A stretch of DNA of 64,000 nt from Macrocybe gigantea (GCA_011319805.1 SJRY01000249.1:1-64000), one strand, 5' to 3'. Positions 22,506-35,243 are shown, counted from the stretch's first letter. Program-made: numbers and translations. The notes: generated from the sequence alone by a model not told the origin.

Positions 22506-25500
22506 TTGTCTTTCATCTGTACCATAGCCTTTCAGGCCTCTGTACTACTAGTCTCGCGTTCCCCGGGCTTTCTCCGTCTCTATTTCCTTGCTCTCCTTGG
22601 TGTCTTTCTGTCTTGTATCTTGGACAGCGGCGTTTATGCAGCTGCCCCGCCGCCTTTTCACTTTAGTATTCTAGCCATAAACATGAACGGCTTCGCGAAC
22701 ATAATGAAAATTTCTTCCTTTCAGCAAATATTGGCACAACGTTCACCCCATGTCTTTATTATCTCCGAAACCAAATCTTCGCTACCAGTCTCCCCACAAC
22801 TGTATGCTCCAGGCTACGATTTGTTCGACCTGCCGGGCCTCCCCACCCATCACTCGTCTGCAAAATGGGGAGTCTTGGTGGGGGTTAAACGAGGGTCCTT
22901 CACAGTGCGTTCCGTCACCACACCCCCGGTATGGAGGGTCGTGTTTTGATTTTCGACCTCATCATCCCCACTCATGCCGGTAGGAGCGTCTCTCATCGCC
23001 TGGTTGCAGCCTATGCACCTTGGGACCCAGGAGGTCCTTCTTCTCCCACCTCCGGTCTACCCTTTTGGGGCTCCCTGGCTGACGTTTGCAATGACTCCCC
23101 CTACTCCTTCTCTGTCATCAGGGATCTCAACGTCGTCACTTCCCCTATAGAAACCTCCGCCACCTCCCCATCCTGCCCTCGATCCAGAACCAAGGACCGT
23201 ACCTCGACTTCCTCGCAAGTACCTCAGCTACAGATGCTTGGGCCTTACGCCCCGACAGACGCTGGTCTGAGGACTGGACTTTTAAGACATACTCCGCCAC
23301 GCCCTCCACCCTTGCCATTCTGGACCGATGTGCCTTCTCTAACCATGGCACCTTGACCTCCTCCATCCATACCCTTTCAGACTTCATCCCTGGAACCGAT
23401 CACCGTCCCGTTCTAGTTGACCTCCTTCTTCTACCTCCCGACAACCCTAACTCGCCACTTATTCCTCCCGAAACTCCAGTTCACCAATACAATCCCCGTT
23501 ACCGCTACCCCTCTCGAGAACAGCATCATTCCTTATCTCAGTTTGCCTCCACCGTTGACCATCTCCTTGGTAGTACTTTTCCCATGGACTTCAATCAAAT
23601 CACATCCGATGATCAATTTCAAGACTGTTACGAGCGCCTTTCTCATGCTTTTCATACTGCTGCCTCGTCCCACTTCACCCGACCCCGCACTACTACTCCG
23701 GCATTCGCAAAGCCTACAAACCCCACTATTGCCCTTATTGTACAGCTGACGAAGCATGTCAATCGACTTATATCAGCGATACGACGCTCTGCTTCATGGC
23801 CGGTTGCCCGCTGGACATCGGACCTTCTCGGTGCTCATTCTGCCCTAACTCCTTCCTACACAGATGCATCTTTCCTCGATTTCTTAGCCAAAACTAGGTC
23901 TCACCTGGCGAAGCTTCGTTACCGGCAGGAGGCCAAGGAACTCGAGAAACGCACCGACAACCGTCACCATGCCACTTTGGCCACCCTCCTTAAGCATGGC
24001 TGTGCGAAACCATTCTTTCCCTCCCGCATCCCAGCACTCCCCCTTTCCTTGCCCCTGACTTCTCTGACTCACTCGACAATCTGCAGACAGGGCCCGAAAA
24101 CATCAAACATATTACGGCTGACTACTTTCAACACTTGTATCATCGTTCTTCACGTCCTCCTCAATCAAAACCTTGGCTATCCTCTCCCTCCATTTGCGCT
24201 TTGGCAGCTGACGTCGCCGCACACCCCTTCCAGTGGCCGTGCCCTGTTTCTTTGCCTGATTTACGGTGTTTGATTTCTACTGGTAATGCCCGGCCTGCTC
24301 CAGGCCCCGATGGATGGGAGAAGTGGTGGATTCGTCATCTCTCGGACACCACATTACAGGTTGTATGCAATCTCATTAACTATATCATCCACCTCTCGCA
24401 TATACCTAATTGTATCAAGCCCGTCTATATGTCCACCATCCATAAACATTCCGCTAACACTTCTCTCGCGAATTACCGCGGCATCACATGTAGCAACCTC
24501 CTTGCGAATCTGCCTTTTGCGTGGCTCAACTCACGTCTTTCCCCATATCTCAAACAACATTCACTTATTCCTCCATCCCAAGTAGCTACGCAGCCAGGTG
24601 TTCAACAGCGCGACCTTCTGTCTGTCATTGCCCAAATCCAATCCTGGTCATCACGTGAACAGGTCCCTCTCTTTGTTCTTCAACGGGATCAGAAGAAAGG
24701 CTTCGATATGCTTGAGCCACAGGGTTTCTATGATGCTCTTCATGCGTATGGCCTTCCTAGCTCTATTGCACATCTTGATGCCTCTTCGCAGCATCAGGTC
24801 CCATACCAGGTCAAGACAGCATATGGATTTACGGAGCCGTTCATTGTTGATGGCGTTACGAAACAGGGAGGTTCCCTCTCCCCACTAAAGTGCACTCTAA
24901 CAACCAGTTTGCTCAATCACTGGTTACATGACATGCAGTCCACAGCTTCTGAGCCTCTTGAAATCACCTCTCACTCCGCCCGTCTTCACCACCCTCATGT
25001 CCCGTCTGACATGAACTCTGTTCATGTCGTTATTGTCGAGGCAATGGATGATAGCCTTATTTTCGCCCGCACCTGGTCTACTTTACTTGCTTCTGCTCGC
25101 CTTGCTGACAGATTTCAAGCTACCTACGGATGGGAGACTGCATGGGCCAAATCTGCTCTGTATGCCTTCAATGTCGCCTCTTATCCAGCAAATTGCCAAC
25201 TGGCGTCCATTCCGGCTGTCGACCCTCATGACCCATCGTCCCAAGTTACATTCTGGCATGACGTTCCAGTGCTTCTCAATCACATTACCTTTCTCCGTGT
25301 TCCCGTTAATCGACCTGATCTTCAGTATCTTCATCTCCTATCTCTTGTTAATTCTTTTGCTTTTCCTTTTACCTTACGTAGGCTTCCCCTCACCGCCCTT
25401 CTTCGCATTCTTTCTCAACGCCTCATTTCAAAAATTCGCCCACGTCTCGCCCTACAGCCCATCTCCCCTTCTCATGCCGCTCAACTTGATTGTCTTATTG

Positions 25501-25676
25501 CTCGCAAGCTCCATACATTTCTTGGTTTTCCCTTTTCTTTCTCTTCTGTTCTTCTTCATATCCCTATCCGTTTCCTTGGCTTTGGTTTTCCCTCTATTCG
25601 ACATCTCAACGACTCTGCTGCCCTCTCCGGTGCCTTACGGGATCTCAATCACGCTATTCCGATCTTCAAATCCTTG
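22506..25676 (+). pseudogene. LINE ORF2, N-terminal part: AP-type endonuclease and reverse transcriptase
   Basis: The endonuclease begins FSILAINMNGFANIMKISSF and has IISETKSS (catalytic Asn and Glu) and LSDFIPGTDHRPVLVDL (Asp-His near its end). The reverse transcriptase shows GPDGWEKWW, LFVLQRDQKKGFDMLEPQGF (box A Asp), GVTKQGGSLSPLK and VIVEAMDDSLIFA (box C as AMDD). Three frame breaks, near 22,928, 23,180 and 24,050, each need one restored base. The frame then stays open to the target duplication at 25677, after RDLNHAIPIFKSL. The missing C-terminal part is the inverted block at 18661-20382. Confidence 0.85.
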
Positions 25677-25681
25677 ATAAG

Positions 25682-25871
25682 GACACTACAGAAGACGTGA
25701 CGGCGGGCGTCACCATCCTCAGTTGCTACGCTCACCACGCGACTGAGGTATGTGTGCCCGCCATTCATATCAGTCTATATAGCTTACAGTTTACCTACAG
25801 GACGTGTCGTAGGTTAGTATTAGAGTTGCTACGCTCACCACGCGACTGAGGACGTGTCGTAGTTTCTAACA
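25682..25871 (+). repeat. 5' LTR, remaining 190 bp
   Basis: Continues the LTR after the LINE target duplication and ends TAGTTTCTAACA. Compared with 30774-30963 it differs at three places, all transitions at CpG positions. It contains two inverted-looking copies of TTGCTACGCTCACCACGCGA. Confidence 0.93.
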
Positions 25872-25884
25872 GGTTATGGGCCCC
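25872..25884 (+). other. Putative primer-binding site of the copia element
   Basis: GGTTATGGGCCCC directly follows the LTR end. Its reverse complement contains CCCATAACC, which resembles the anticodon stem-loop (CAU) of initiator tRNA-Met rather than a tRNA 3' end. Priming by a half initiator tRNA is known for some copia-type elements such as Ty5 and copia. The match to this fungus's own tRNA was not tested. Confidence 0.5.
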
Positions 25885-25961
25885 GTGTAACTATCTCGCG
25901 TCCTCTGCAATTCCCTTTGTGCACCTCCGTCCGTGTCCTCTCCGTTTAGGTCCCTCGTTGT

Positions 25962-26880
25962 ATGCCCGCCGCGACTCGCAGTCACGGCCCTGTTTTCTTC
26001 CACGAGCTTCCTCCGCCTTCTCGCGCTTCGCGCTACCGTAGCATGCCTGAATCCAGTTCCGACTCTGGGCCTTCAACCCCTCTGCCTCCGCAGGGACCTG
26101 CTCCCACACCCCTTGCCAGCGACATCACACACCCCTCTGTCACCCCTGAAAGGATCTCTGATAGCAGCTGGGGCTCGCATGCTGAGCTCAACCTCGATAG
26201 CGGCAACTGGAATAGCTGGAGCAAACAAATGCTCTGCACTCTCACGTTGAGCAATGGCCTCGACGAATATGCGCTCGGAACTATCCCCCGACCGCCTCTA
26301 GAAATCGAACCGCGCGCATATAGGAACTGGATGCGGAACGACAACCTCGTTCGCGCATACATTTACTCCAAATGCTCCCCCGCCGAATTGAAACTCATCG
26401 AGGACAGCCCCAGTGCATGCGAGGCTTGGACCAGCCTCATAGCGCGGCATACAAAGCAAGGACCTGTTGTACAAATGCACCTCATCCAGGAAGCCTTCAC
26501 CATTCGCTATTCACGAGCTACCCCCTTCGCGCAGACAACTAACAGAATCCAGGACATCAATCGGCGCATCTGGGAGATGGGTGCCCCCTCCGCCGAGGAC
26601 TTTTGTGTCATCTTGATGCTGTTCGCCCTCTCCTCCCCTGATATGCGCATGATTCGAGACGCGGTGATCAGTGGCATCTCGGGCGCTTCGCATAACAACC
26701 CCTTCACGTCGTCGCACATCATCCAATGTCTGGAACTCGAGCAACATGTTCAACGCCATGAGGAGGAGGCCATGACTGCACAAAGCTCAATCCGCTCTCG
26801 TGCCGTCTGCACTAACTCGAACTGCCGGGAACCTGTCGGCCATACTTTACCTTTTGCATCAGAAAAGGAGGCGGAATGTT
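25962..26880 (+). pseudogene. Copia gag (capsid) region, frame-broken at the zinc knuckle
   Basis: The ATG at 25962 opens about 300 codons with a copia gag fold: LDSGNWNSWSKQMLCTLTLS, ARHTKQGPVVQMHLIQEAFT and INRRIWEMGAPSAEDFCVIL. The zinc knuckle CTNSNCREPVGHT-LPF-C changes frame at the T run 26852-26855, where one extra T would continue FCIRKGGGMFGHTIDEAKKA into pol. Confidence 0.85.
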
Positions 26881-29800
26881 TGGACATACAATTGATGAAG
26901 CGAAGAAGGCAGCTCGAGCAGCTCGAGGGAAGAAACCCGAAACACAGGACCAGAAAGACGGACAGACAAAGGATCAAAAGGCCACCCCCAGTATCTCGTC
27001 ACAGAATATCACACCATACAAACCCAACCGATGCGTATATTATGACATGAATAACCGTGCCTACCTCGTGGACATGGACACCAACTCTATTGAACACCTC
27101 AGCAACATCCCTCCCCCACTACCTGCCACTAGCGCCATGCCTTCTGCCTCTATCGTCGAAATCAGCAATCTCGCCACTGAATCCTTCGACGACATTGTCA
27201 AGGATGCGATGACTCTGGCTGACATCATCGAATACACGGCGACTGCCTGGCTCGACGTTCAAGGTGAACTAAGAAGCTCTGTCAATTGGACGGTGATGCA
27301 ACAGCCATTTGACATGAGTGGTATCACTGTCTCCACTTTACCGCACCACCTTCGACGCACACCGATTACAAACGACAACTGCCCCTTCCTCATTGATAGC
27401 GGCTGCACCACACATATATCACCTGTCCGCTCCGACTTCCTCGCGCTACGCCCTATACAGGACAGAACTGTCAAGGGCATTGGTGGATCGTCCGTAACAG
27501 CAGTCGGCATTGGCTCCATCCGCTTAACCATTGCGAAAGGTTCGAGTATCACCTTGGAGAATGTCCTGTACATCCCGAATGCCTCTGTACGACTCCTCTC
27601 TGTTGGTGAATTGGTTGACAGCCTTCTGTGCAGAGTTCTTTTCGACGACACTGGTGTTCGCCTTGTCGACCGCTCTGGTGGTCATATCGCATCTGGTTCC
27701 CGTCTCGTTTTCCGCAACAAAAACCTTTATGCTCTTACACACTGGGATCATTTCCTAGTCGAACACTCCTATAGCGCCCTTCAAAAACCGACTCTGGCTA
27801 CCTGGCACAAACGTCTCGGTCATGTCAACTATCAATCCATCATGGATCTCTCGAAAAACAACCTCTCGTCAGGTATGCCCATCGACCTCTCCACTCGCCC
27901 GGACAAATGTGAACACTGCATCATGGGGAAACAGGTCCTTTCCCGTGTTCCAAAGTCCCGCGCAGGAGATCGTTCTGACAGACGACTGGGAATTGTTTGG
28001 GTGGACCTTACTGGCCCAGAGGCTGTTTTGTCTGCGACACATAATAAGTACCTCATGCACATTGTCGACGACTACTCTTCCTTTGTTTGGTCCGTGCCCC
28101 TTAAGGAGAAATCCGATGCATTACCTGCCCTCCAGATCTGGTCTAGAAAAGCTGAGGCATCCTGTGGTCTCCGTGTTGGTGTGTTCCGTCTAGATCGTGG
28201 TGAAATTGCAGCCAGCAGCGATTTTAAGAGTTGGTGCAATCACGAAGGATACATGTTCCAAACTTCCGCGCCCCACACCTCGGCTCATATTGGGAAGGTC
28301 GAACGAACACACAGGACTGTCATGGGACGGGCTCGGGCCATGCGCCTTCAAGCCAACCTCCCCGCCTTTTTATGGGATGAATGTGCCCGCACTGCTGCCT
28401 ATCTTGGCAACCTCAGCCCGAGTAAAAGTCTGAAAGTGACGCCTCACGAATTATGGTATGGCAGCCCTCCTGACCTTTCTCCACTCCGTGAGTTCGGCTG
28501 CCGGGCATTTGTCTTAATACAGGATAAACACAATCCGAAAATCTATGCTTGCTCCTTTGAATGTGTCCTGATTGGTTACTCCGCATCGTCAAAAGCATAT
28601 CGTTTATACCACCGCGAATCGCACCGCATCATGGAAAGCTTCAATGTACAATTCATCGAAAGCCATGAAAGCCTCCCGCCTACCACAACACCCCCGCCGC
28701 ACCACCCCCGTGTCGATTGAAGATGTCGATGATGTGGATGCCTGTTCCCATCGTGGGGATAGCTTACCCCCGAACTCTAGCATAATTCTGGAGGAGCCTC
28801 CTGCCCTCCGACTGACTCTGACTCTCATCCTGATGTTCGGCGCTCACGGCGCCAACGAGTTCCTTCTCAATGGAAAGCTGCCTGTGAAGGGCCACATATT
28901 CTTCTCGAACTGAGCGCGCCATTGAGGAGAGCAGAGAAGCAGGAAAGCGAATTAAGCAAGCCCGCCATGCAGCCAAAAAGGAGAGACGGAAAGAGGTCCT
29001 TGCCTCTCGTATGGACGACGAATTGGACATCAGCGAAGCATTCGCTGCATCCATCGCTGAGTCCGTTGACATGCTTTCAAATTCTACGGACCCTACGACC
29101 TTGAAACAAGCCCTAAGCAGCACCGATTGCGAACACTGGAAGGCCGCGATGCAGGAGGAGCTCGAATCGCTTAAATCAATGAATGTTTACAAGCTTGTCC
29201 CGCGGTCATCAGTGCCTGCGAATCGCAAGATCTTGGGCAGCAAATGGGTTTACCGCTTGAAGTGAGATGGGAACGGAAAACCCACGCGCTACAGGGCACG
29301 ACTTGTTGTCAAAGGCTACGAACAGGTATTTGGTCAAGATTACATTGACACCACATCACCAACAGTACGGATGGAGTCTCTATGGGCAATCCTTCACACT
29401 GCAGCGGTAAATGACTGGGACGTTGAACAAGCAGATGTCAAAGGCGCCTATCTGTACGGCCTCTTGCCCAATGGTGAAACCCTCTTCATGTGGCAGCCCG
29501 AGTGCTTCGAGGACCCTGACAATCCAGACCACGTCTGGGTACTACAGCGCGGCCTCTACGGCATGAAGCAGAGTGGTCGGATTTGGAACAAGACTCTTGA
29601 CAAAGCCATGATCTCCATCGGCTTTAAGAGGCTCCGGTCTGACCCTTGCGTATACTGGCGGGATGACAAAGATGGACAAATCATTGTTGGTGTTCACGTT
29701 GATGATTTTCTGTTCACGGGAGAGGAACCGCACGCACAGTATTCAAACGGCAACTGCATGATCTCTGGAAAATCTCGGACCTGGGTGAGGCAACATTCCA

Positions 29801-30659
29801 TGTCGGCATTCAGATCCGCTGCGATCGCGAAAATCGTACACTTCATTTATCCCAGACAGCCCTGATTGATCGCATTGTTTCCACATTTTGCCCTTCTGGT
29901 GCCTTGGTTTCCACGCCCATGGATAGCAATATCAAACTCGAGCGCCCGCCTTCATTGCCGCTTTCCCCCACCGAAATCGCTCACTTGAAGGCTCTCCCTT
30001 ACCGCTCCCTTGTCGGCTCCCTCATGTACGTCGCAGTTGGCTCCCGACCAGACATAAGCTTTGCAGTATCCAAACTTGCCCAATTCCTGGACTGTTACCG
30101 TGATGAACACTGGACGGCTGCTTTATGAGTTGCACGATACCTGGCTGCCACTCGCGATTTCGAACTCACATTGGGAGGACCTGATGCTCTCACTCTAGCC
30201 GGTTTCTCTGATTCTTCTTATGCAGACTGCCCTGACACTCGTCGATCAACAATGGGCTATTGCTTCTCCCTAGGTTCCGGTGTTATTTCCTGGTCATCAC
30301 GTAAGCAAAAAACTGTCTCTTTGTCCTCCTGCGAAGCGGAATACGTTGCTATCTGTGAAGCTGCTCGGGAACTCTCATGGCTAAGGTCGCTTCTCGGGGA
30401 GACTGCTCTACTGCCACCTGGGGCACCAACCCTGTTCTGCGACAACAATGGCGCTATGGACCTGGCGAAGGATCTGGTCTTACACAGCCGCAGCAAATAT
30501 ATCGACATCAAATATCATTACATTCGTGATCAAGTCGAGGCAGGCAAGATCGAGATCGCTCGCATTGACTCAAAAAACAATGTTGCCGATATCTTCACTA
30601 AGCCGCTCTCGCGTGACTCTTTCGAACGCTTACGCAAAATGTTAGGGGTGTCGGGCTGA
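26881..30659 (+). pseudogene. Copia pol: protease, integrase, reverse transcriptase, RNase H (inactive as sequenced)
   Basis: Protease: CPFLIDSGCTTHIS (catalytic DSG). Integrase: a pre-integrase region LATWHKRLGHVNYQSIMDLS with CEHCIMGK, then VWVDLTGPE, FRLDRGEIAASSDF and GKVERTHRTV as the DDE residues. Reverse transcriptase: VEQADVKGAYLYGLLP, QRGLYGMKQSGRIWNK and the VHVDDFLFTG box. RNase H: GFSDSSYADCPDTRRSTMGY, SSCEAEYVAICEAARELSWL and HYIRDQVEAGKIEIARIDSK. Frame changes occur near 28,715, 28,830, 28,920 and 29,737. TGA replaces an expected Arg at 29263 (after WVYRLK) and at about 30126 (before VARYLA). It ends at the stop at 30659. Confidence 0.88.
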
Positions 30660-30724
30660 GTTTGAGGAGGAGTTTTCTCTGTGTGCCTTTTTTTTTTTTT
30701 TTTTCTCTTTCCACTCGCCGCGAT

Positions 30725-30733
30725 GAGGAGGAG
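30725..30733 (+). other. Polypurine tract of the copia element
   Basis: GAGGAGGAG lies immediately before the 3' LTR start TGTTGG, the expected site for plus-strand DNA priming. A pyrimidine-rich T run precedes it at about 30690. Confidence 0.7.
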
Positions 30734-30963
30734 TGTTGGAACGCATCGCAGCGGATTCGTAGGATTACATAAGGACACTACAGAAGACGTGACGGCGGGC
30801 GTCACCATCCTCAGTTGCTACGCTCACCATGCGACTGAGGTATGTGTGCCCGCCGTTCATATCAGTCTATATAGCTTACAGTTTACCTACAGGACGTGTC
30901 GTAGGTTAGTATTAGAGTTGCTACGCTCACCACGCAACTGAGGACGTGTCGTAGTTTCTAACA
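30734..30963 (+). repeat. 3' LTR (230 bp)
   Basis: Complete LTR from TGTTGGAACG to TTTCTAACA. It is used here as the reference for reconstructing the interrupted 5' LTR. Confidence 0.95.
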
Positions 30964-30968
30964 TCACA
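30964..30968 (+). repeat. Target-site duplication TCACA, right copy
   Basis: Directly follows the 3' LTR and matches 18481-18485. Confidence 0.9.
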
Positions 30969-31081
30969 TAGTTGAAAAACTTTGTAAGACGATCGAAACG
31001 TTGTTGATCCATGGTACAGACAGTGCTTGTGGCAAGTAAATCATGCGAGAAACGGATTTTGGTGTGGGTATCTTCCTTCAT
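30969..31081 (-). pseudogene. 5' part of the small gene split by the retrotransposon
   Basis: Minus-strand start at 31081 (MKEDTHTKIRFSHDLLATST) or at 31012 (MDQQRFDRLTKFFNYV). At the duplication the frame continues exactly into the piece at 18107-18485. Further upstream exons to the right cannot be excluded. The product was not recognised. Confidence 0.65.
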
Positions 31082-32772
31082 TGATTGCGTGGCTGCTCCA
31101 TTCTAGCACCCACAATGTCACAATACAACCACACAGATGGTTGACCCGAGACGAAGCAAACAACTACAGAGATGATATGAATCAGAAGGGAGCATTGCTG
31201 AGAGAGAACAGTACCGTTGAGCCAGGCTTCATTGGCATTTGACCATAGAAACGGTATGAACCGTACATTGCATCATCACAAATGCAACAAACTCAAGAGA
31301 TGTCAGTGCTATCCAAAAAAGTCAAAAGAGAAGATAGAAGCCAGATAAGTGTGGCAGGTATGCATCGCCTGCGTTGACAGCAACTGTCACCAGAGCTGGA
31401 TGAAAGCATTCGCATATGTCCCTGCCCTTCAATTGAAAAGACTAATGATCTTGGGACGTGAAAGCGAATCTAGATATTACTGTTCGAGTCCTTATTGGCG
31501 ATGAACTAACCTTTCACCTTTAGCTAAATACCCTGGGCATCTGGAAACTTGTTCCTGCTTTCCACAGGCATGGAACCTAGTTTTCGTTTTCGTGCTCAGC
31601 AAGGGCGACTCGGATGAAATACTTCCAAAGAAGACCAACCATATCCGCGCTGAGGAAGACTGTCGTCGATGAAAGGAAACAGATCAAGCCTGCTGGAGGG
31701 ATTTGGGGCAAGTAATTGATAGAGGCGGTGATGGTTGTTTGCACTTGTTGTCTAGCCGGCTGCCCCGTCTGTGCCATTGGCTACCTAACGATTCTGGCGT
31801 TCAGTTCAACTCCACCAACCCATTGGATCAGCTATAGGTGCATAAACCAAGCCTTCGAAATTGCGAGATTACTATCGTCTGTTGTGTTTCCAAGAAAAAA
31901 GGACAAATTAAAGAATTCTTGTCAGAACGACAGGTTCGGTTCACACCCTGCCTTCACCCCTATGTTTTTCTGCAGAGGTACGAAGCCGTATGCGCCCGCA
32001 TTGAACACACATAACAATTAGCCTAAGCCAATCCTGTGTTGTCCAAGCAGGTACGGGCTGCAACTTATTTTCCAAATATGTCGAACAATGGAACGTCTAT
32101 TTCCAGCTTACCGTCGCGGAGTCTCAAGTCCGTTACGTTCCGGCCGCTTCCAGTCTTTCGGCCCTGGTTGCCGTCCTTGCTTTTCCTTCTTCGCAGCCAA
32201 AAATCCTGAAAAACATAAGAAAGAAAAATGAACACTCGAAGAGTGATGGAACAAAAGGCATAACAAGACGCAACTTCGTGCCTGGTCGTTTTCATAATCG
32301 CTCCTTCGAGACAGATATGCTCGGATGGTCTGAAGCGGCGCTTCACAATACACCATTATGCGACCAGTTTGGTCGCCCAGTTGCAGCCGTCGTTCTTGTT
32401 TTGATCGAAGAATTGACAGGCGATATGATGGAAAATCCTGAATTTGGCCGGAAAAAAGGACTAGACCCTCTTCTTTATAGGCAACACGTCCTTTTTTTTG
32501 TTGCAACGCCTAAATGAGACAACGTGGTCCTGGTCAAAAGTCTCCAAACATACGAACAAAGACAATTTCCCGCATTTCTTTCAAAACCGCTCCAGAAAGC
32601 TCGAGGAATCCTACTGTCAACGCCCATCTTTCGTTTGGAGCGCGCCTACTACATCAATCCTCTCTCGCCTGTCGCAGACGAGAGAACCACTCTCTTCTGT
32701 TGTTCTTTCGCTAATCAAAGACTTTTGCTCGTTTTTCATTTTTCTCACCTCATTTTGAATCTTTCATTAATT
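31082..32772. other. Intergenic region with one possible small ORF
   Basis: A genuine ATG at 31777 on the minus strand in good context opens 66 codons to 31577 (MAQTGQPARQQVQTTITASI..., with hydrophobic GLICFLSSTTVFLSADMVGL). It could be a small membrane protein but matches nothing recognised. Minus-strand frames at 32,065-32,506 are unsupported. The last few hundred bases precede the HMG-box gene and should hold its promoter and leader (pyrimidine-rich around 32,690-32,770). Confidence 0.35.
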
Positions 32773-34823
32773 ATGCTCGGCCGTGGCGAAGACAATACTC
32801 ACGTCGACAACCGCTCCAAGGACGACGCAAGTCATCTTCAAGTCAGTTCACGACCTGCATACCGCACCCCTGCAGAGGGGATCAACATTGGCGCGTCTCC
32901 CGCACTTGCAGCTCTGAGCCCAAACGGGACCGCTTCATCTTTCTCGACCACCACTACAACCATGACGCGTACCGGAGGAGTAAGCTCCAGCGCGATCCCC
33001 GCGCCGACCTATTTGCCCCAGGATCGGACCAAGAAATCGCATGCGCGAAAACAGCCCCACGGACACGTCCCGCGTCCACGCAACGCGTTCATCCTGTTCC
33101 GGTGCGACTTTGTGCGGCAGAGGAAGGTGCCAGCGGACGTGGAGAACGACCATCGGAACCTTTCCCGCATTGCAGGGACCGTCTGGCGCCAGATGACCGC
33201 CAAGGAAAAGCGACCATGGATAGATATGGCCGAGCGCGAGAAGCGCGAACATTCGATGGCCTATCCTGGGTACAAGTACAAGCCCATCGGCGCCCAACCG
33301 ATAGTGAGCTTGCACCGACGGAAAAGGAAGGCGAGTTACTTGAAACAGCAGCATCGGGCGAAGCCATCAGTGGTCGCCATCGAACGAAGGAGCGATTTCC
33401 TTGCGCAGAAGGCCCAAGACTTTCTGCCAGCGTTCGAGGCGCCGCCGCTTCCAGCACAGAACCACCCTAGCCAAGTCCCTCAGGTGTCGCCCAGGCCTAT
33501 GATCGCAAAGACAGCCTGGGGTTTTCCGACGCTCGTAAATACCGGGATGCCAGGTCGTCAAGGCTCGGATTATTCACCGAGTCTTAATACCACACTTCCT
33601 TGTAACCCATCTTCGGCCTGGAACTCCAGTAATGCTGATGGCCCAAAGAGGACTTTGAACTCGGCGCCTCAAAGGTCAAAGCCAACTTTGACCCTTTCTC
33701 TCAGACAGACATGTCCTACCTATCTCTCCGTCGCCCCTCATCCTGTCCTCCAGGCGAAGAGCGCATTACGACTGCGGCAATGTCTCTTCCTGCGGCCTTC
33801 AACCTTTCGCAGCAGGGGATGATCGATTCTCCCGTCGGAGGCCTGTCCTGCCTACTCGAAACACGAGATGACCTCCTTTCGGCGCGTAGACCAAGCCGCA
33901 TCAACGTCGTGTACAAGTCCTCCGCTACAGGATCCATCTTCCCTTCCAACGCAGCCGCCGCATCTTCGTCGTCCATGTCTTACACGTTTGTGCACGAGCT
34001 TGGGAGGAACACGAGACCAGTTCTTACAGGTGGCGCATACGCCATCCAACCGCCTAGCGAAGTGCCTGGGTGGGATGCCGCCCCGTCGTCCCCCCGTCGA
34101 TGGGACTGGAACACAGACGTCGCGACGGGCGGCCCGGACGATGGAAAGAATTCCATTGTAGGTGTCGCATTTGCCTCGTCTTGGCCGCCTACTGACAACG
34201 ACATAACGCCGTAGGGAAAATTGTGTGAACTCTTCTTGAGCGCATCTGATTGCCATTTTTGCGATATGCCGCCCCCGCCGCCGACGTTCACCAACCCGTT
34301 CACGACGGAGCTCAGGTCACCTGACCATAGCACCCACACGAACAATGTTGGTCCCACAGAGTTTTTAGGCCATGGAACGCCCTTCCAATTCACAGGCATC
34401 TCTCCGCTCGATCAGGCCCCCGACGTTCTTCCCCGAGCGCAGATGGACGAATCGAACGCTGGCTCCAACGGTTTCATCCTCCCGTCACCGATGTCTGACT
34501 ACACTCATCGTGACGACTACCCGTACCGTGCAGACCACCTGCACAATTTCAGCAGTGCGAATGTCGGCGCTGACGATCACATCTTTGAGGGAGTAACTCC
34601 GCATTACACGCCCATTTCTGTCGCTAGTTCACTGCCTCCACTTCCGTACTCGTTCCCAGCAAACGCAGAGGGCGAAACTGGCGTTCTAAAGGCCAACAAA
34701 GACGACGTTTCTGCACAGCTTGCACAGAGATTCCCGAGGATGTCACTAGATGGAGACACTTTCCGCCATGGTAGGGAGGTCGAAAGCCACGGCAGTTCTG
34801 GTCCGCATGATGGAGGAGCCTGA
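32773..34823 (+). CDS. HMG-box transcription factor
   Basis: A nuclear DNA-binding regulator. ATG 32773 starts MLGRGEDNTHVDN. A Ser/Thr-rich leader is followed at about residues 95-170 by a MATA-type HMG box: HVPRPRNAFILFRCDFVRQ, then NDHRNLSRIAGTVWRQM and EKRPWIDMAEREKREHSMAY. The rest is Pro/Ser-rich and probably disordered. A 57-bp intron (34158-34214) joins KNSI to GKLCELFLSAS in frame. Between 33,640 and 33,690 the frame changes (TLNSAPQRSK to KVKANFDPFSQTD), needing one restored base or a small unresolved intron. Homologues in agarics act in development and mating, but the target here is unknown. Confidence 0.82.
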
Positions 34824-35243
34824 ACCATGATCCATATGGAGTCCTGACAACGTTCAGATGATATGTTTGCAGATTGACGTTGGTTGATGGCGCTGAAACA
34901 TCACTTTCAAATCCAACGACGTCGACAAATAACAAGGCGTCGTTTTCAGTCATAACCTTTAGTTGCTGACATACTTTGGTTGCGTTTTTCCTTGAATCCT
35001 TCTTCTATTCTGCATGAACATGTTACTACAACTAATCTAGATTTCTCATCGATCTATCATCAAAGAAGTATCCCTCACATGATTGTTAAAAAGGGAGACA
35101 CACGTTCATCAGAAAGTCGTGAGCTACAATACTTATGGTACGCTTAAAAGACACAGCCACGACTAAAGCAACTGCTATTAAAATAAATAAAAAAAAGAGC
35201 GACTGCCAAGGCGGAGAGCAGAAATCCCCCGAAAAGGAATGTC
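34824..35243. other. Convergent intergenic region
   Basis: About 420 bp between the stop codons of the HMG-box gene (+) and the ammonium transporter (-). No gene seen. It should hold both 3' ends. Confidence 0.5.

Noticed and set aside
26845..26860. Programmed -1 frameshift between gag and pol
   Set aside because: The shift lies inside the gag zinc knuckle, so gag alone would lack its last cysteine, and many other -1 breaks occur in the window; a missing T is simpler.
34158..34214. Stop codon TAG at 34212 as the end of the HMG-box protein
   Set aside because: A 57-bp GT..AG intron ending in that TAG joins the two frames in phase and continues the protein-like text to 34823.
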